The notes beneath the pieces are model-generated. The model did no database searches. It saw nothing but the letters and a program-made list of their open reading frames with translations, and was not told the DNA's origin. A DNA stretch of 64,000 bases from Nelumbo lutea (lineage: Eukaryota > Streptophyta > Magnoliopsida > Proteales > Nelumbonaceae): contig JAKGHH010000002.1 in assembly GCA_022828595.1 (NCBI GenBank), positions 67,180,383 to 67,244,382 on the forward strand, given 5' to 3'. Within the stretch, counting starts at the first letter, position 1. The number at the start of each line of letters is the position of its first letter. This document shows positions 18,311 to 32,129 of this stretch, piece by piece. The position numbers were made by a program, and so were the translations under genes.

Positions 18311-21300
18311 TTGAGAATGTCCCTATTTTTGTCACTCTTCTATGATGTTGTAAATCCCACTATTGATTTTAGTTTGGTCGGGTTTTTGGTCTTATCGATG
18401 CCCTATTGCCTGGGTGACTGGCACCTGCTGCCATGCGGGAAATTACGACTTTGAATTGGTGATTGTTAGGGAATGGAATATGGATTCGTCAGGGCCTTCT
18501 TATACAATGTGTTTCATAAATATGGTGCCCAAGTAGTCTGCATCTTTGAAATTTATTTAAATTACCAAGACTCTGGACAGAAAGTTGTTTTGGTTTTCTG
18601 GTTGTTGGGGATTCTATGGACGGTGGACCTACTTAGCTTTCTGTTTCTCTCTATTTTGTCAAACCAAACATAGCCTAATTGTTTGTCACCAAAAATAAAA
18701 AAAAAAAGGCTTCCTTTATTTGCACTCGAAGTGAAAGACTGTAATTTGGCACGGGAGGAAATTAATGGCCAATACTTGATTTGCTATCGATTTGGCTGTT
18801 ACTTTATAATATTTAAACATAAATGAGATTTAATCTCAGCATCTTACCCACATCAATAGCTGGTTTAACTTATCTCAGACGTCTTTGTCATGCATTCTTA
18901 CGCATGCTCTACGACTAGTGGTCTGTATCATTGTATCTTCGTAATATCTGTATTGCATTGCAAATGATACCGCTTTAAGCAGCAGGAATGCAGGATTAAC
19001 ACTTGCAATCGGTTATTATTGGGGTGAAGCTACTATTACTATTTAAACACCTGCAGTCAATCGACTTTTATTGGTCTGATACGCCATGGAGTAGATTCTT
19101 CCACCAACAGGCACTTGATAACAGTGAAAGCATCACCCTTTAATAATTTCAACAAACCTTGAACCCATCTCTTGTGCAAATTTCCAACTCTCAAAAGTTT
19201 TCACTTATTACACAAATGGGCGCAAGTTTTACTTTGACTCAAAGATGGGTGCCATATGCAAATATATGTCTGCACAAACTGTAGCAAATCCGAGCCCCAA
19301 ATTTTACGTATGGCATGGCATTCGGAGAAAAAGCTTCAATATGAGCTGTTCAGTTCTGATTAACTACGTGATCATCGAAGTGGCCTCTTCGGATAACAAT
19401 GACTCACCTGCAGACTGCAGGTGACCCAATCATGACTCTTGTTTATATTCTTTTTCCATATTATTAAATTATAGTTGAAACTTGAAACTTGTGCATGAAT
19501 ATATTTTTCTTTATTAAAATGAAAAGGGGCTCAAGATCAAGGCCTGAAGCATTGATATCAAGGCCCGCTGGAAAAGTTCACTAACCTCCCTTATTTCTGA
19601 AAGATGTTTTTGACCTCTTTGTCATACACACATTTTCGTCAATGAGGCTGGAATTGCTTAGACCCCAAATCACTCTTGGCACAAGTTTAGGCCATGGAGA
19701 TCATTTTCAGTGCATCCAAGATGGGGGGGGTTTATCATCAAAGTTCGGTTCAGGGGACAAGTCATTACGATTCATGGCTTCTCGCTCATTATTCTTCTCC
19801 ACCTAGTGAAAGGTCATTTTCCATCCATAACTGTCCCACTGCTACTGAGGATTAGGGAGGTCAAAAACACTTTTCAGAAAGAGGCGGTCGGCTAACTTTT
19901 TTCTGAAAACATTGATGAGTGATCTGATTATATTTGGAGAAAACTCGGGAACTGGATCAGAAATGGTTGGACCAACAATAAAAATTATCCACCAGAAAAC
20001 TCGGGAACTTCAATGATTTTAGAAGTTGTGTCCACCTATTTGTATGGTTCAACTCAACTGCTCAATTTAACGAGTTCATCTGGTCGATCTTAAGTCTTAA
20101 CACGTACAAAAACCGGTCCATTTGGGTTAGCTGCTTTGGTCTGACTTGGTCCAACAGTATCGTTATCGTTAGTACTGTAGCAAGACTAGCATGAATTTGG
20201 ATTTAGTCCTTACAATTTTTTGCAGCCGTGCATTGAGAACATCTTCATACTTATGTTTTTATTCATGAGAAGATATTTTCCATATAAAGCGAGGACTGAA
20301 TGATCAGAATTTGACGGGCACAATCAAATGAATTTAAGTCATTGGTATTCCTAATTCGGTCCATTAAAAGAAGAAAACTCTGGGTGTGCAGTGCAGGTAT
20401 CATTTTGATAGTTTAAAAATCATTATTTTTTATTTTCTTTTGATTTTCTTTTGTGAAAACAAAACCAATAATTTATTTTTACTTTTCAAAACAAAAAACA
20501 GTTCAAAAACGTATTTTAATTTTGTACAATGATAGATAGAACACCGAGTTAAGGCATTTTGTTTCCGCCACCAAAATTGAATGGCCTGATAGAATCACGT
20601 CAGGGGCAGATACAATTCTTTTACTCTGAACTACAGATGCTTGCATATGTGTGGGTCATGTAAGAACTAAGAAGCTTCCCACATGAACCCACTTTCTTTT
20701 CCACGTGGAGGAATCTTATGGCCGATCTCGACTGTCCAAAGAGGCCCACTAGATATTTCATACGTCCAAACCCACTCTTCATATATCTGATAATATGATG
20801 ATGCATACTTCATCATCTCAATGTAGAATTTAATAAAGAAAGAAAAGAAATTTTCACAACGGTCTGTGGACACATACTTCATTTTTTTTTTGTTGGTTTA
20901 GGGACGATGAACAAAAGTCAAAATGTAGATAAAGACAAAGCAAATAAACAATTCTTGCATGTCCATGGTTCCTTGCGCTTGACTTTGACTCACTTCTTGA
21001 ACCAAAAGAATAGATAAATCTTTTATGTTTGGCTTGTTATACCCAAAGATATCTAATCATACGCAATGCAAGAATTTAATTTCTTTGTTTTACAATAATC
21101 CTTTTGTTCTGCAAACAATTTTTTTTTTTCATCTTGATTAGAAGCCACATGCAATTAATCTTGCAATCAATTGGTTTTTGGATGCATTATCATTTTTTTA
21201 TCATGGAAAATGGGCTGGTTGGGGTGGTGAGATATGGGCCGAGTAAAAAATATATGAAGTATCACAGTTGAATGAACTGAGACTGGATCATTTTATACAG

Positions 21301-23930
21301 AGGAGAGAAAGAGAGATGGCAGCCCAAAGTCTTTCTTTTTTCCTGATAAGTACATTATAGCACAAAGTCACGATACCCAACATTGACTTTGAGCCCGTGA
21401 TCTTTTTTTTTTTTTTTTTAAGAGGAGGTGGGGTGGCTAACTGGCTATTCCTCAACAACCTGCAAATTAGGGTAGATGATTTGTATTCCCACTTTGGCTT
21501 AAATTTGAATCGGAAGTCTCCTAACTCCAACTGATCTGAACCGGCCTGACCTAGCTAGCCCCTCCTCATCCAGTCATCCTGGTTTTGTCTGGTGCAAGAA
21601 ACAGGAATGGACAGCTGCTGCATTATTGGGAACTGAATAACTAGAATTAATTCTAAATACAGGGTTTCATTGTGATTAGCAAACGTCTACTTCTATCCAA
21701 TTTAATTGGCACCCCAAAAAATTAATTATTGCTAAACTTCCTTGCAAAGTTATTTGCCTTTAACACACTCAGAAGCCAGACAGAGCGAGATAGGGTTGCT
21801 ATGAGTAGTGCAATGCAATATTTACTATTGCAATACATAACACCAATGACTGGGGAATCTTTTTCTATATTTTATTTTAGAAGCATAAAAGGAGGTCAGA
21901 ATTCTCAGAACTTATAGAGAGAGAGAGAGAGAATGTTTAAAGGTCAAAGAGTGCCAAACAAGAGGCGTGAGTCTGTGTCATCGTTGAATATAAGCTTCTT
22001 ACTTCTGATCAGTGGCTAAGGGCTCAGCTCTGCACCCTCCAAACCTAAGTTGAGCTGGAATAAGTCAACACTCACGAGGGCTAGCTTTCTCTTGTCTTTC
22101 CTATTGTCTCCTTTAAGCCTTTAACCCTTATCATCTCTCTTTATTAGGAGTTTTCTCAAACAACAAACAGTCGTCAACCTATTACCTGGATTGTATTCAC
22201 ACTCGTTCCCATTGTTGTTATCAACCATATTATATTTTATACATGTATCTTACATCTTATCCTACTATAATATAATACAGCCTCCAAAAGCGGCTTTCTC
22301 ATCAAAATGGGCTGGGCCGGTGGGCCCTGAGATAAATGGACGGTTCGCTAGTCCGACTGGCCTTCTGGCCCGCTCTCCGGCTATCTCAATTCTCGACTCT
22401 CTCGAGTCTCGAGCATCAGTGTAGGGCAAGCTGGCAGGCACAACAGATGGCATACATGCAATGAATGATGGCCGTCTTGAAAAGGGTCCCACAACCAAGG
22501 TATCTCCCGTGAGTGTGAGTTGTCAAGTTGATGGTGTGGATTTCCATTTACAGTTAATGAAACAACAAGCACATTTATGGTGCACACTGCACATTGACAT
22601 CCCCCAGTGGTTTGCCAAATGAATGGTCTTGATCCTTTCGTCACATTTGACTATTGACGTTTCTGTATAGCTAGGTGTGGTGTTTCTCTAGCTCATTAAA
22701 TGTTGGATCGGCACCACGTACACGTAAGCCATACATAAGATTGTATATCATCATTTCTACTATCCAATTTCTAGAATATACTACTAATTACCTTATTTTA
22801 AAATTTAAAAACAATTAAATATTTAATTAATATATTCAGAGACATGATCGTTTGCTTGGACCAGACTACACTGCTTTACCGTATTTTCCCTTTCGAACAA
22901 AACTCATGTTTGTAAAATGTAGCTGAACTCATGTTCGGCTTGGAACTTGGAAGGAATACAAAATACTAATATTTGTAAGTTCAAAATTTTGTATTTTATA
23001 TATTTTTTATATATTTATACTTAATATATTTGTATTTATACTCTCTCTAAAAAAGGCTAAGCTTAAGAGTTATTAATTATTAATCAGTTTAGGTCAAGCC
23101 CAACCCATTCAATGCAGCTAATGGGCCCTAAACTCTAAATGGTGTAGTTGAAACTCGAGTCCATCATTAAATATACAAAGCCATCAATACTATCTTAACA
23201 TATCATGAATTTATAAAGTAGGACCCATGTCCATAAATTTACTTTCACAGTATCTGCAATCGTTTCCCCATGATATGTTGTGGGTCTTACTAGAAACATA
23301 GATAATAATAATATAATAAAGATATAATTATATGATGACTGTTTGCTAATTTGTTTTCTTTTTGTTGATTTTTTTCCTTAAATATTTTCGGTCTAAAATA
23401 TTTGATTTAAAATTTTTTGTCCATTTTATGAGAAGCAAATGCTGCCTAAATTATTTGTTTCTTCTTCTTTTTTCTTTTAAAGATAACGTTATTTATTTTT
23501 TGTTTTTTGTTTTCGTTGGAAGATATGTCAAAGTATAACTTTTCAATAACTTACACCCGTTTTGGAAAAGTCTAAGTAATCCAAATTATTGGTCTTACCC
23601 TTCTTTTGTATGCTTGCAGGGTGAGTTTGGTTAAGACTCTTTCAAATGATGTAAGCGCACAATGATCTCCATCAGAAGAGGATCTTTTTTGCTTTGCCAA
23701 AATGATTTATTTAGCTTTCAAATGGGCCCTACGAAAAAATAAAGATTTTCATGCCTTATTTTCATGTTTTAAAGAAAGAAAAATATGAATAATTAGAAAA
23801 ATCGATATTATCGAAGTGATTTGTTATACATTTAAGAAATTAGAAAATTCAAGGTAAATTATAAGAGACATAAATAAATAGTAAGAAATAATTATTTAGA
23901 TATAATTTTATAAAAAAAAAAAAACAGATT
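18311..23930. other. Intergenic region between TPI and the kinase gene, no gene seen
   Basis: No coding similarity recognised on either strand. It contains homopolymer T runs (for example 21402-21419) and a short GA repeat near 21916-21931. Near 22310-22330 there is a cluster of gggcc words (tgggccggtgggccc) resembling site II type promoter elements but with no gene downstream. Open frames here are short and featureless. Confidence 0.5.
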
Positions 23931-23934
23931 AATG

Positions 23935-24000
23935 AAAAGGAGTTACTAACCGACCCCATATAGCTGGAATAAAGACATTAATGATGATGATGATGTTACC
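23935..24000 (+). mobile_element. Probable 3' tail of an RTE-type LINE
   Basis: The sequence ctaaccgaccccatatagctggaataaa is followed by gatgatgatgatg. A tail of this form, with ccgaccccat, a ggataa-like word and then trinucleotide repeats, is common at 3' ends of plant RTE-type non-LTR elements. A similar tail in the opposite orientation is at about 41050-41130. No coding part is attached, so the assignment rests on the tail alone. Confidence 0.4.
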
Positions 24001-24501
24001 AAGGAAAAAACAAATAATTCAAAAGAAATGGATGTTTTACTGATATCTTAAATATTTCTGCTCATTTGATCTTAGCCAAACCAAAGACCGAGAAAGGTAA
24101 ATTTTTAATAAATTTTATTTATTAGCAGCACGTGTCCATTATTAGTTATTAGCAGCCGTTGGAAACCTTAGAATCTAATGACGATTACGGGAAAATCAAG
24201 TGACGGAACCAGCAGAGTTAATGGCCCAAGCCCAACAGCCCATCCGCTAAATCCTCAAAAAAAGTAATATTAATAGTCAAAAAAAGAAGCAAAAAGTAAA
24301 AACCAACCAGACCAAACCAAGCCAAGCCGACGGTAGACCATAGAGCCTTCCGACAACAACAAATCGGCTTAAATGTTCAATCATTAATTTGGAATCTAAC
24401 GGTCCAGAAAGCGCAGCCAATGCAGGGGCTATGGTGTTGAAGTACGAGACGTGGAATTAAAAGGATAAGATTGGGCGGGACCAGCCCGCCATTAATGCCG
24501 C
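24001..24501. other. Upstream region of the kinase gene
   Basis: AT-rich, with a cluster of ggccca/gccca words near 24220-24245 that resemble plant site II promoter elements. I cannot fix a TATA box or transcription start. Confidence 0.3.
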
Positions 24502-24523
24502 CCTCTCTCTCTCTCTCTCTCTC
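24502..24523. repeat. (CT)n microsatellite in the kinase promoter or leader
   Basis: A pure CT run of about 22 bp, roughly 505 bp upstream of the kinase start codon. CT/GA runs are frequent in plant core promoters and 5' leaders. Confidence 0.85.
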
Positions 24524-25027
24524 GCTGCAGTGAACAAACAGGTCAACTGTCTCGCCTTTGGTAGGGACTAGAAAAGAGCTTCCAAGAAACGTAGTAGCGA
24601 ACACTAAGACGAGCCTCCCTTTCTTTTCCCCCTTTTTGATTTCTTCGTCGTCCCTGTTGGTTCCAACCAGAAACCAGAAAGAAAACCCCTCTTCTAACAT
24701 CTATAATTGGGTTTCTTCAAGCTTCTATTCGATATCTAGAAAAAGGATGTGATTATTTTTATCCCTTTCTTTTTCGTGTTCGATTAGTTGTTTCTTTTGA
24801 ATTTTCTTATTAATTGAATATGCAGTCAAAGCAATCAATTGGGGGAGGTCATTCGTGGATGACACGTAACTTTACAGAGAAAAGCTCCTTTTCACACTAG
24901 ATCTGCTTTGTTTCACGGATCCGGTTCTATTTTTTTCAAGTTCTCTGCACCTAAAATCTTTGGTTTCTAAAGGAGTGTGAGGGTCGAAAGAGAAGAATAC
25001 AACAGTTTGGTTTCGGGATTTGTTGCC

Positions 25028-28000
25028 ATGGGGGCTTGCTGGAGCGCTCGAATCAAGGCCGAGAGTCCATTTCATACGGGTATTGACGTTTTTCTTTGCT
25101 TGCTTCAACAATTTTTGACGGGTTCTCTTTGCTTGCTTCGGAAATAATTTACTTGAAATGTAGATTTTATGAGTTCGAATGACTGAATTTGGTCATACTT
25201 TCGGCTGCCGGAGCTGGGTTCTTGCATATTGCTCTTCTTCTATTAATTTTCGGGCTTTCAATCTCTTGGTAGCTGAAACTCTGTAGTTCTTGAGCTTGGT
25301 TTCCTCGAAATATTTGATTTTGTTTTTATTTCGCGTTTAACTCTCTATGAATGTCCGTGATTGTTCTGTATTGGAGCCTCTTTGTGTGTCCTCTCCATCG
25401 CCCCGATTAAACTTTCTCTTCAGTAGTGTCTTTCCCTCTCCATCACGTTGATTCCTTTTTTTTTTTCATTTAAGTTTCCTTTAATTTTTTTCCTTCTTTG
25501 AAGGGGTGAGGTTTGGAAGCAAGAAATCTCTTTTATAACATCCAAGTTCAATTTTTTTTTTATTTCCTGCAAGTAAATGACTAAATGTGCATTTCTTCCC
25601 AATCATCTTGAGTCGGTCCCCAGAAAAGTATCGTTTTATTTAAGGATTTATTTGTTCTTTTAAGCGGATAGATTTCGTTTGCTGAAAACGCTGATTATTT
25701 TTTTTTTTTTTTTGTAGATTGATCAATAGTTGAACTAATTTGCAATTAAACACCATTGAGTTATTTTACCCGGAAATTAGATTCTCCTGCAATATTTTCT
25801 CTGAGATTTACAGGGGATGTTTCGGTTTATGCACCTTGTGTTCTGCTGTAGCCTACATAGTTTAATAATGTTTTGATCTTGAAAAGCATGAAAAGGGTGT
25901 CTTGCTCAATTTTGTGAATTTGGTTACTTTTTATCTGTGAGAGTGTCATGGATCCTTGTTTGTGGAATATACTGTTTTACAGCGGTGATTGAGTTTGTTA
26001 ATTTTTCTCTCCCTTTCTTTTTACATCTCATTTCATGTATGAGTTTATGTAAAATCATTGCCTTGGCTCTGCAGGGGTGAACTCAAAATATGTGAGCAAA
26101 GATGAAAATGTTGTAAGTGGTGCAAGTAGCAAAGTCTCAGCTGCTTCAGTGCCTCAAACTCCTCGTAGTGAAGGGGAGATTTTGCTGTCTTCCAATTTGA
26201 AGAGCTTTAGCTTCAACGAACTAAAAATGGCCACAAGGAACTTCCGCCCTGACAGTGTTTTGGGAGAAGGTGGCTTTGGTTCAGTCTTTAAGGGGTGGAT
26301 TGATGAGAATGCATTTACAGCTGCCAAGCCTGGGACCGGCATCGTTATTGCTGTTAAGAGGCTTAACCAAGAAGGTTTTCAGGGTCATAAGGAGTGGTTG
26401 GTGAGTATTCCCTTTTAGGCTTCTGCATTTTTCAAAGATCTTATTCATCTTCCTACACTGGGGCTTCTATCTTTATGCTCAAGTTGCATGCTCACAAATT
26501 TCTTACTTGAGTGGGTAGAAATCAGGCATTTGAAGATATATGTGTATGTGGTTTCTTATTGTCGAAATGTCAACCAATTCTAAATCAAGCTTCTCTATAT
26601 AATCTGGCTATTGGTTGTTCTGGGGACTAAAATTTCCACATTGCAATACTCTTTAGAAGGAATATTCTTTAATCTTTGCCCGAATCTTTGAGCTTGTAGG
26701 CAGAAGTCAATTATCTGGGGCAGCTGTATCATCCTAATCTTGTGAAATTGATTGGCTATTGCTTAGAGGATGAGCATCGTCTTCTAGTCTATGAGTTTAT
26801 GCCTCGAGGAAGCTTGGAGAACCATCTGTTCAGGAGTGAGCTCATTTATCCCTGTCCTACCATTTTGATTTTCCTTTTTGATTTTCTTTTTCTTTTTCTC
26901 TTCGGAGGGAGATATGTAGAGTCTGTTGAGTTTTAATTTTTATTTTGTGATTAACATGTTTGGGTTCTTGAAACAGGGGGTTCTTATTTCCAACCACTTT
27001 CTTGGAACCTCCGTATGATGGTCGCTCTTGGGGCTGCAAAAGGTCTTGCCTTCCTCCATAGTGCCGAAACAAAAGTTATCTATAGGGACTTCAAGACATC
27101 CAACGTACTTCTTGATTCAGTATGTATACTGTAAAACACATTTCGCTGCAATTTTGAGTATGATTGCATTTTATTTGCCAGCACCTGTAAGATTTTGGTC
27201 AGGATTTTATCAATGCATTCATACCTTTTCTTTTTAAATGAATTTGCAGAACTACAACGCAAAGCTTTCTGATTTTGGGTTGGCCAAGGATGGTCCAACA
27301 GGTGACAAGAGCCATGTCTCTACAAGGGTCATGGGAACATATGGATATGCGGCTCCAGAATACCTAGCTACAGGTATCATTCAATAAAATGGTTTACTTT
27401 GATACTCTTTTTATTGGTTCAATTTCTTTCACATTTGCATCCAAAGTACCAGGCCACTGCCATCAAAATTCATTTCATATGGTTTCAATTAAATCCCCGG
27501 CCCATTTGGATCTGGCTTGCATGCTTCTTCTCTTATTTCTTCATAACTCTTCTATTAAATGAACCAATTCTTCCTGATATATTGGCTCTCCATATCAAAT
27601 CTCCTTTAAGTCCTTTGAATTGGCATGAAATAAAATTTGTATATCTAAATATGTTTTAGACTGTATATGGAAGTGGAAAAGATTTTTTTTTTGATGAATG
27701 AAGAAAAGTGGAAAAGATTTTCTCAACATCTCTGCCTAATACATGCCGATGGCTTCCTCTTTGCACTGAAATCAAAATAATAAAACAAAGAGGCTTGACA
27801 TGCAAAATGAGGCTGAAACACATCTAATCTCTTTATTCCTTATTAATTATTAGTCAAGCGTGTTTGTGGAGGATAAGCCAAAGTTATCCACTAATAGAAG
27901 GTAAAATAGAAGAGTGGAATACAATCAGAAGATATGAATGACGAGAGAATGTTATAGTAACAGAATTTAGTTTGTAAGTGTTGAATGGATGGTCATAGAA

Positions 28001-29030
28001 TTTAATGTACTATCTGCGTAAGAGCAATTTTGTGAAACAAAATTGAGGAGAATAATCAATTAAAACATGTCATTGGATGGGATGGGAAAAACCGTCTTGC
28101 AAAAGATCAGATTGCAACTAATTGCCTCCTTCCTTCCTCCCTCCCTCGTATATGGTATTTAAAATTAGATTGGAAGGTAAATAGCACCATGCTACTAGGA
28201 AATGTTTACTAGAATGTAACTGGTCACATGAACAGTGGAACCAGCTGAGCTGCAGTGTGATGGGGGAGCTATAGCAACAGGATTCCAAGACTTGCTTTCA
28301 GAGGCAAGGTGCCTTGAAATATGTTCTTTCCCATCCCAGAAAAAAAAGAAAGAAAAAGGGAAGGGAATATGTAGTTCCATTTTGTAATCTTGGTTATTTT
28401 ATTTATTTCTTTATTTTGGGGGGTATGAAAAAGAAAAGTAATCATATTGAATTCCTTGTATGACTTGAAAATTTTATAAGTGAGCTTTTGTACAGTCATG
28501 ATTTTAGGCAAAGAAGCAAAAGAACTAGACCATTTTCTCCATCCTGATCTTCATTTTACCATTATGAAGGTCATCTGACTGCTAAGAGCGACGTATACAG
28601 CTTTGGGGTGGTTCTCCTAGAAATGTTATCAGGCAGAAGAGCAGTGGACAAGAACCGACCATCTGGAGAACACATCCTGGTAGAATGGGCCAAGCCTTAC
28701 TTGACCAACAAACGGAAAATTTTTCGCATTCTGGATAACCGTCTTGAAGGGCAGTACTCACTGACCGGAGCACAAAAGGCAGCAAATCTTGCTCTCCAAT
28801 GCCTGTCCACAGAAGCAAAGTACAGGCCAAACATGGATGAGGTGGTGGCAGCGTTGGAACAGCTTCAAGACTCCAAAGACACTGTGAGAGACACACAAAA
28901 TGGAAACCACCCAAATCATGAAAGTCGACCCACCAGTGGAACCAGACCCCGCAGAAGAAGTGCAGATGAATCGCAGAACAGAAAAGCTGCACCTTATCCC
29001 AGGCCATCTGCTTCGCCCCTTTATGCTTAA
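25028..29030 (+). CDS. Receptor-like cytoplasmic kinase, subfamily VII (APK1/PBL9-like)
   Basis: Ser/Thr kinase of the family acting downstream of plasma-membrane receptors in immunity and growth. Coding exons: 25028-25079, 26075-26400, 26700-26835, 26977-27119, 27250-27373, 28570-29030. All introns are GT-AG and phases agree, giving 1242 nt and 413 residues. It starts MGACWSA: Gly2 fits N-myristoylation and Cys4 palmitoylation, so membrane anchoring is likely. The start codon has a good context (gccATGGGG). The kinase domain spans about residues 75-350: Gly-rich loop GEGGFGSV (81-88), Lys112 in IAVKRL, catalytic Asp209 in [11 protein letters not shown] at 227-229, activation segment with [13 protein letters not shown] (237-249), and APE at 254-256. 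The C-terminal ~65 residues are a polar, Arg/Ser/Pro-rich tail. The first intron is ~1 kb and the fifth ~1.2 kb. No defects seen. The closest relatives I recall are the APK1a/APK1b group; the exact orthologue is not settled. Confidence 0.95.
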
Positions 29031-29439
29031 CAGCAACTGAGAGAATTGGATTTACATGTAATCTTTACCATTGAAACAATTGAGAGGGTGGTTATGAAAA
29101 GCATCATGTCGAAAACAATTCCAGAGGGTATGTACCCATGCTTGTTTGATTACTGTACAGTTCTCGTTTTGGCCAATATATTAAGAATCAACCTTACATC
29201 AATACATATTCCAGTTGTGCCTGTTAACTTTTGAGGAACCAGTGAAATTATAAAAAGTATCAGTGGTTTACTGACATGTTTGTAACATCTAAAAGAGCTT
29301 AGAGAAGAGAAAATTTTATTGCCATTGCAATGGGGAGGATTTTGCATATAGTTGATATTAGCTTCTCATTTCTTTAGTTTTGTACATGTATTAATTCTGT
29401 AATATTTTCCTCGCGCTATGAGAAAGAAATTGAGTTCCC

Positions 29440-31847
29440 ATCTCTCTTTTCCTGTCTTAACGTGAGACTATACTTAAATGTGGTGTTAGTGAAGTCCGGA
29501 TATTTAAGTATACTGCGTTTTTTATTTCCAAGCTGTGCTGTGATCATTCAAGACTGAACTGAACATGACTACAACAAGAAAAGGAAAAAAAAAAGGGAAA
29601 TAGACTGAACTGCAGACTGGGAAGTCACGTAGCAGGTAGCACAAGCATTAAAAAGACAATCAAGTAGAAAGGACATGTCTGAGAGAAAGTTCGTGTTCAT
29701 ACCAAAATCTTATACCTTTTCTACTTTTTTTTTTGATTTTGATAATTAAACTTAGAAACCTTTTCTACTACGGGAGGCTTTTCTTTAGGTCTATCTTCCA
29801 TGGCAAGGGTGAGAAATGGAATTGGCTGTTGAATTTGGAAAAACATAATTTGAACTTTATAGGCCTTGTTTGGTAACAACTATCAATGCAGTTTTATGAG
29901 GCAACAGCAATACCTTGGAATTCCTTAAAGTAGTCTGGGTTTTGTGCATATTTTTCCATGTTATTTGATGGTAGTTAAGTGCCATGTAGGCAAAAAAAAA
30001 AAAAAAAACCCTTTATTTTGATGTTTTATCAAGAAGCTGATTGTACAAAATCCAATGTAATGTTAAAACTGTTAGAAAATATTCAACCAAATAAGAAAAA
30101 GTAGAAGAGAGAAGAAAGCGTCCCCTCGACACTGACATGGAAATGGTATTGATACCAATTACGTACATATTTAAATGATAGAAAATTTTTGGTAACACAT
30201 GTTCACATATTAAAACATACGTAACTTTAAATATAAAAATAAAGACATGGTTGTATTTGTAATATACATTTATCAATTCAAACATTCTTGCTGGCCTAAC
30301 GTAAACTCTTTGTGGATACTTGTCTTGCCTGCCCCCATCCGCCAGCTTAATTATATTTTCCATTGTTATTATACAGGAGTGGAGCAGGTGGTCAGATTGT
30401 TTCAACCGCGAACCAGAAGCCAAAATAGTTATTAGGTTGTTGATCAGTTATTATCCAAACCTATCAATATTGCTATTTCTACCTAAACCCTAATTAGGAC
30501 AAAAAATTTTACTTTGGGACCGGAGAAACTGATGAAAATTGATGAGGGCGGATTTGATCCTTCAGTGAAATTGTGATACCTGGCATCTCATGCAAATCAT
30601 GTAGTTTGGCAAAGCTCGCCACAAGCTACTCTGCAGCAACCGCCTGCACCACCTCAATTCTGGCAAAAACTTAACAAATTACGAGCAGTGACGGTGATGG
30701 TGGATTCTAATCGGGTGAAAGACTTGAAAATGTTATCGACTTAATATGTCCGTATCCCACGCAACATTGATGAGCATTCATGATTTGATTTGTCCAAAGG
30801 CCTGGCCTATCCTTCTCACTCTCAGTCGACAACCCCGTATTGATGGGGGACCCTCATTCGGGATGTAAGTACAAGGAATTGGATGATTCGAATTGAATTT
30901 TATCCATATCAGCCCTGAATCTGGATAACCACTTTAATTGGATTGGATTAATGGATTTGAATCAGAATTTGGACAGATCCTATTTGCAGCAGCTGCAGCC
31001 CTAAATCAAATCTGAAAAAAAGCTATGGGCAGTTGGGCACTGGTGGTAATGACAGGACAGCAGAGTTGGGTTCGTTCAGCTTTTTGAAGAATGAACATAA
31101 GCCATCCCATTAAAAAGGGTTTAGCAAAAAGTGGGGGAGATATCAGATATATTTTCGTATTCCCACTACTGTATTGTGGTGTAGATTCTTTGGGACCTTC
31201 TAACAGTAAGCAAGGTAGACGGTTTATTTACACCAACGCTGATGAATGATTGAGTGATTGAGTCGTGACCACCATTTCCCAAAATCCAATCCAAGACAAG
31301 TTGGACCCCTTTCATCCATTTAGCAGTTCCACATCCCCTGTCCTCGTCCCCGTCCCATCTTGTGTGTGGTGGTTCCTGTTTTTTTCGCTTCCCAAAGATT
31401 CAAGATAAAAAATATATCTAAATTTTTCTATAAAATTAATATATTTTTTATGCTTTTTTTTTTGTTTTTAACTATTAATCAGATACAAAAAAAAAACAAA
31501 ACTTTGGGCTACAAAGTTTTGGGTATCATTATCTGTTTTGGCTGGATTCTTCTTTTTGTAATGTTTTATTTTCTTAGTGTATACTTTTTTGTTTATTTAT
31601 AAAAAAATGTAAAATTTAAAGAGGGGGAATTGAATGAGGTGAAATCTGTAGTTCAAACTATATTTTAAACCTTACAATTAAATAGGGATTAAATTTAATG
31701 GGTATTTTAGTAAAAAAAAAGTTCCACAATTTTATTCATATTTTTAACAGTGGTGTAAATATGGAGTTATAGATGTGTTCAATTTTTCTATATTTTCTTT
31801 ATTTCTATCAATGTAAAAACTATTATTTACATTTATTTTTTTTAACA
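29440..31847. other. Intergenic region, no gene seen
   Basis: AT-rich sequence after the kinase 3' region, with a poly-A run near 29991-30008. At about 29866 the sequence ggccttgtttggtaac resembles one end of a Tourist-type MITE, but I find no partner end. Short open frames at 30013-30423 and 31360-31602 are low in information and not recognisable. Confidence 0.45.
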
Positions 31848-31855
31848 TGTTAAAT
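31848..31855. repeat. Target site duplication (left) of the 5.8-kb hAT-like element
   Basis: Octamer tgttaaat immediately left of catggttttcaaaac. It is repeated exactly at 37656-37663. Confidence 0.75.
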
Positions 31856-32129
31856 CATGGTTTTCAAAACTAGACCAGACCAGACAGTTGGACCGGAAAA
31901 ATTGGTAACCGATCAGTTCCTCGGGTCTGGTTTTACTTAAAACCGGAAATTTTTAAAAAACGTTGAAAAGGTCAGAAAACCATTGACCTGGGCGGTTGGA
32001 TTGCTAAACCGTTCGACCCAAGCAACGATTCGTGGGTTAGCATTTTTATTTTCAGAAAACCAGTTCGAATCCCTTACTCCCTTTGGCTTTAGGGTTAGAA
32101 TTTCTAACCCTTCCCAAGTTCCCTCCTTT

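Noticed and set aside
22265..22644. GC-rich island with overlapping frames between the two genes
   Set aside because: Contains gggcc promoter-like words but no gene start, splice sites or recognisable protein next to it.
28582..29036. Long - strand open frames under the last kinase exon
   Set aside because: Shadow of the kinase coding sequence, with no recognisable product.
29860..29960. ggccttgtttggtaac, like a MITE left end
   Set aside because: No mirrored right end within a few hundred bases.
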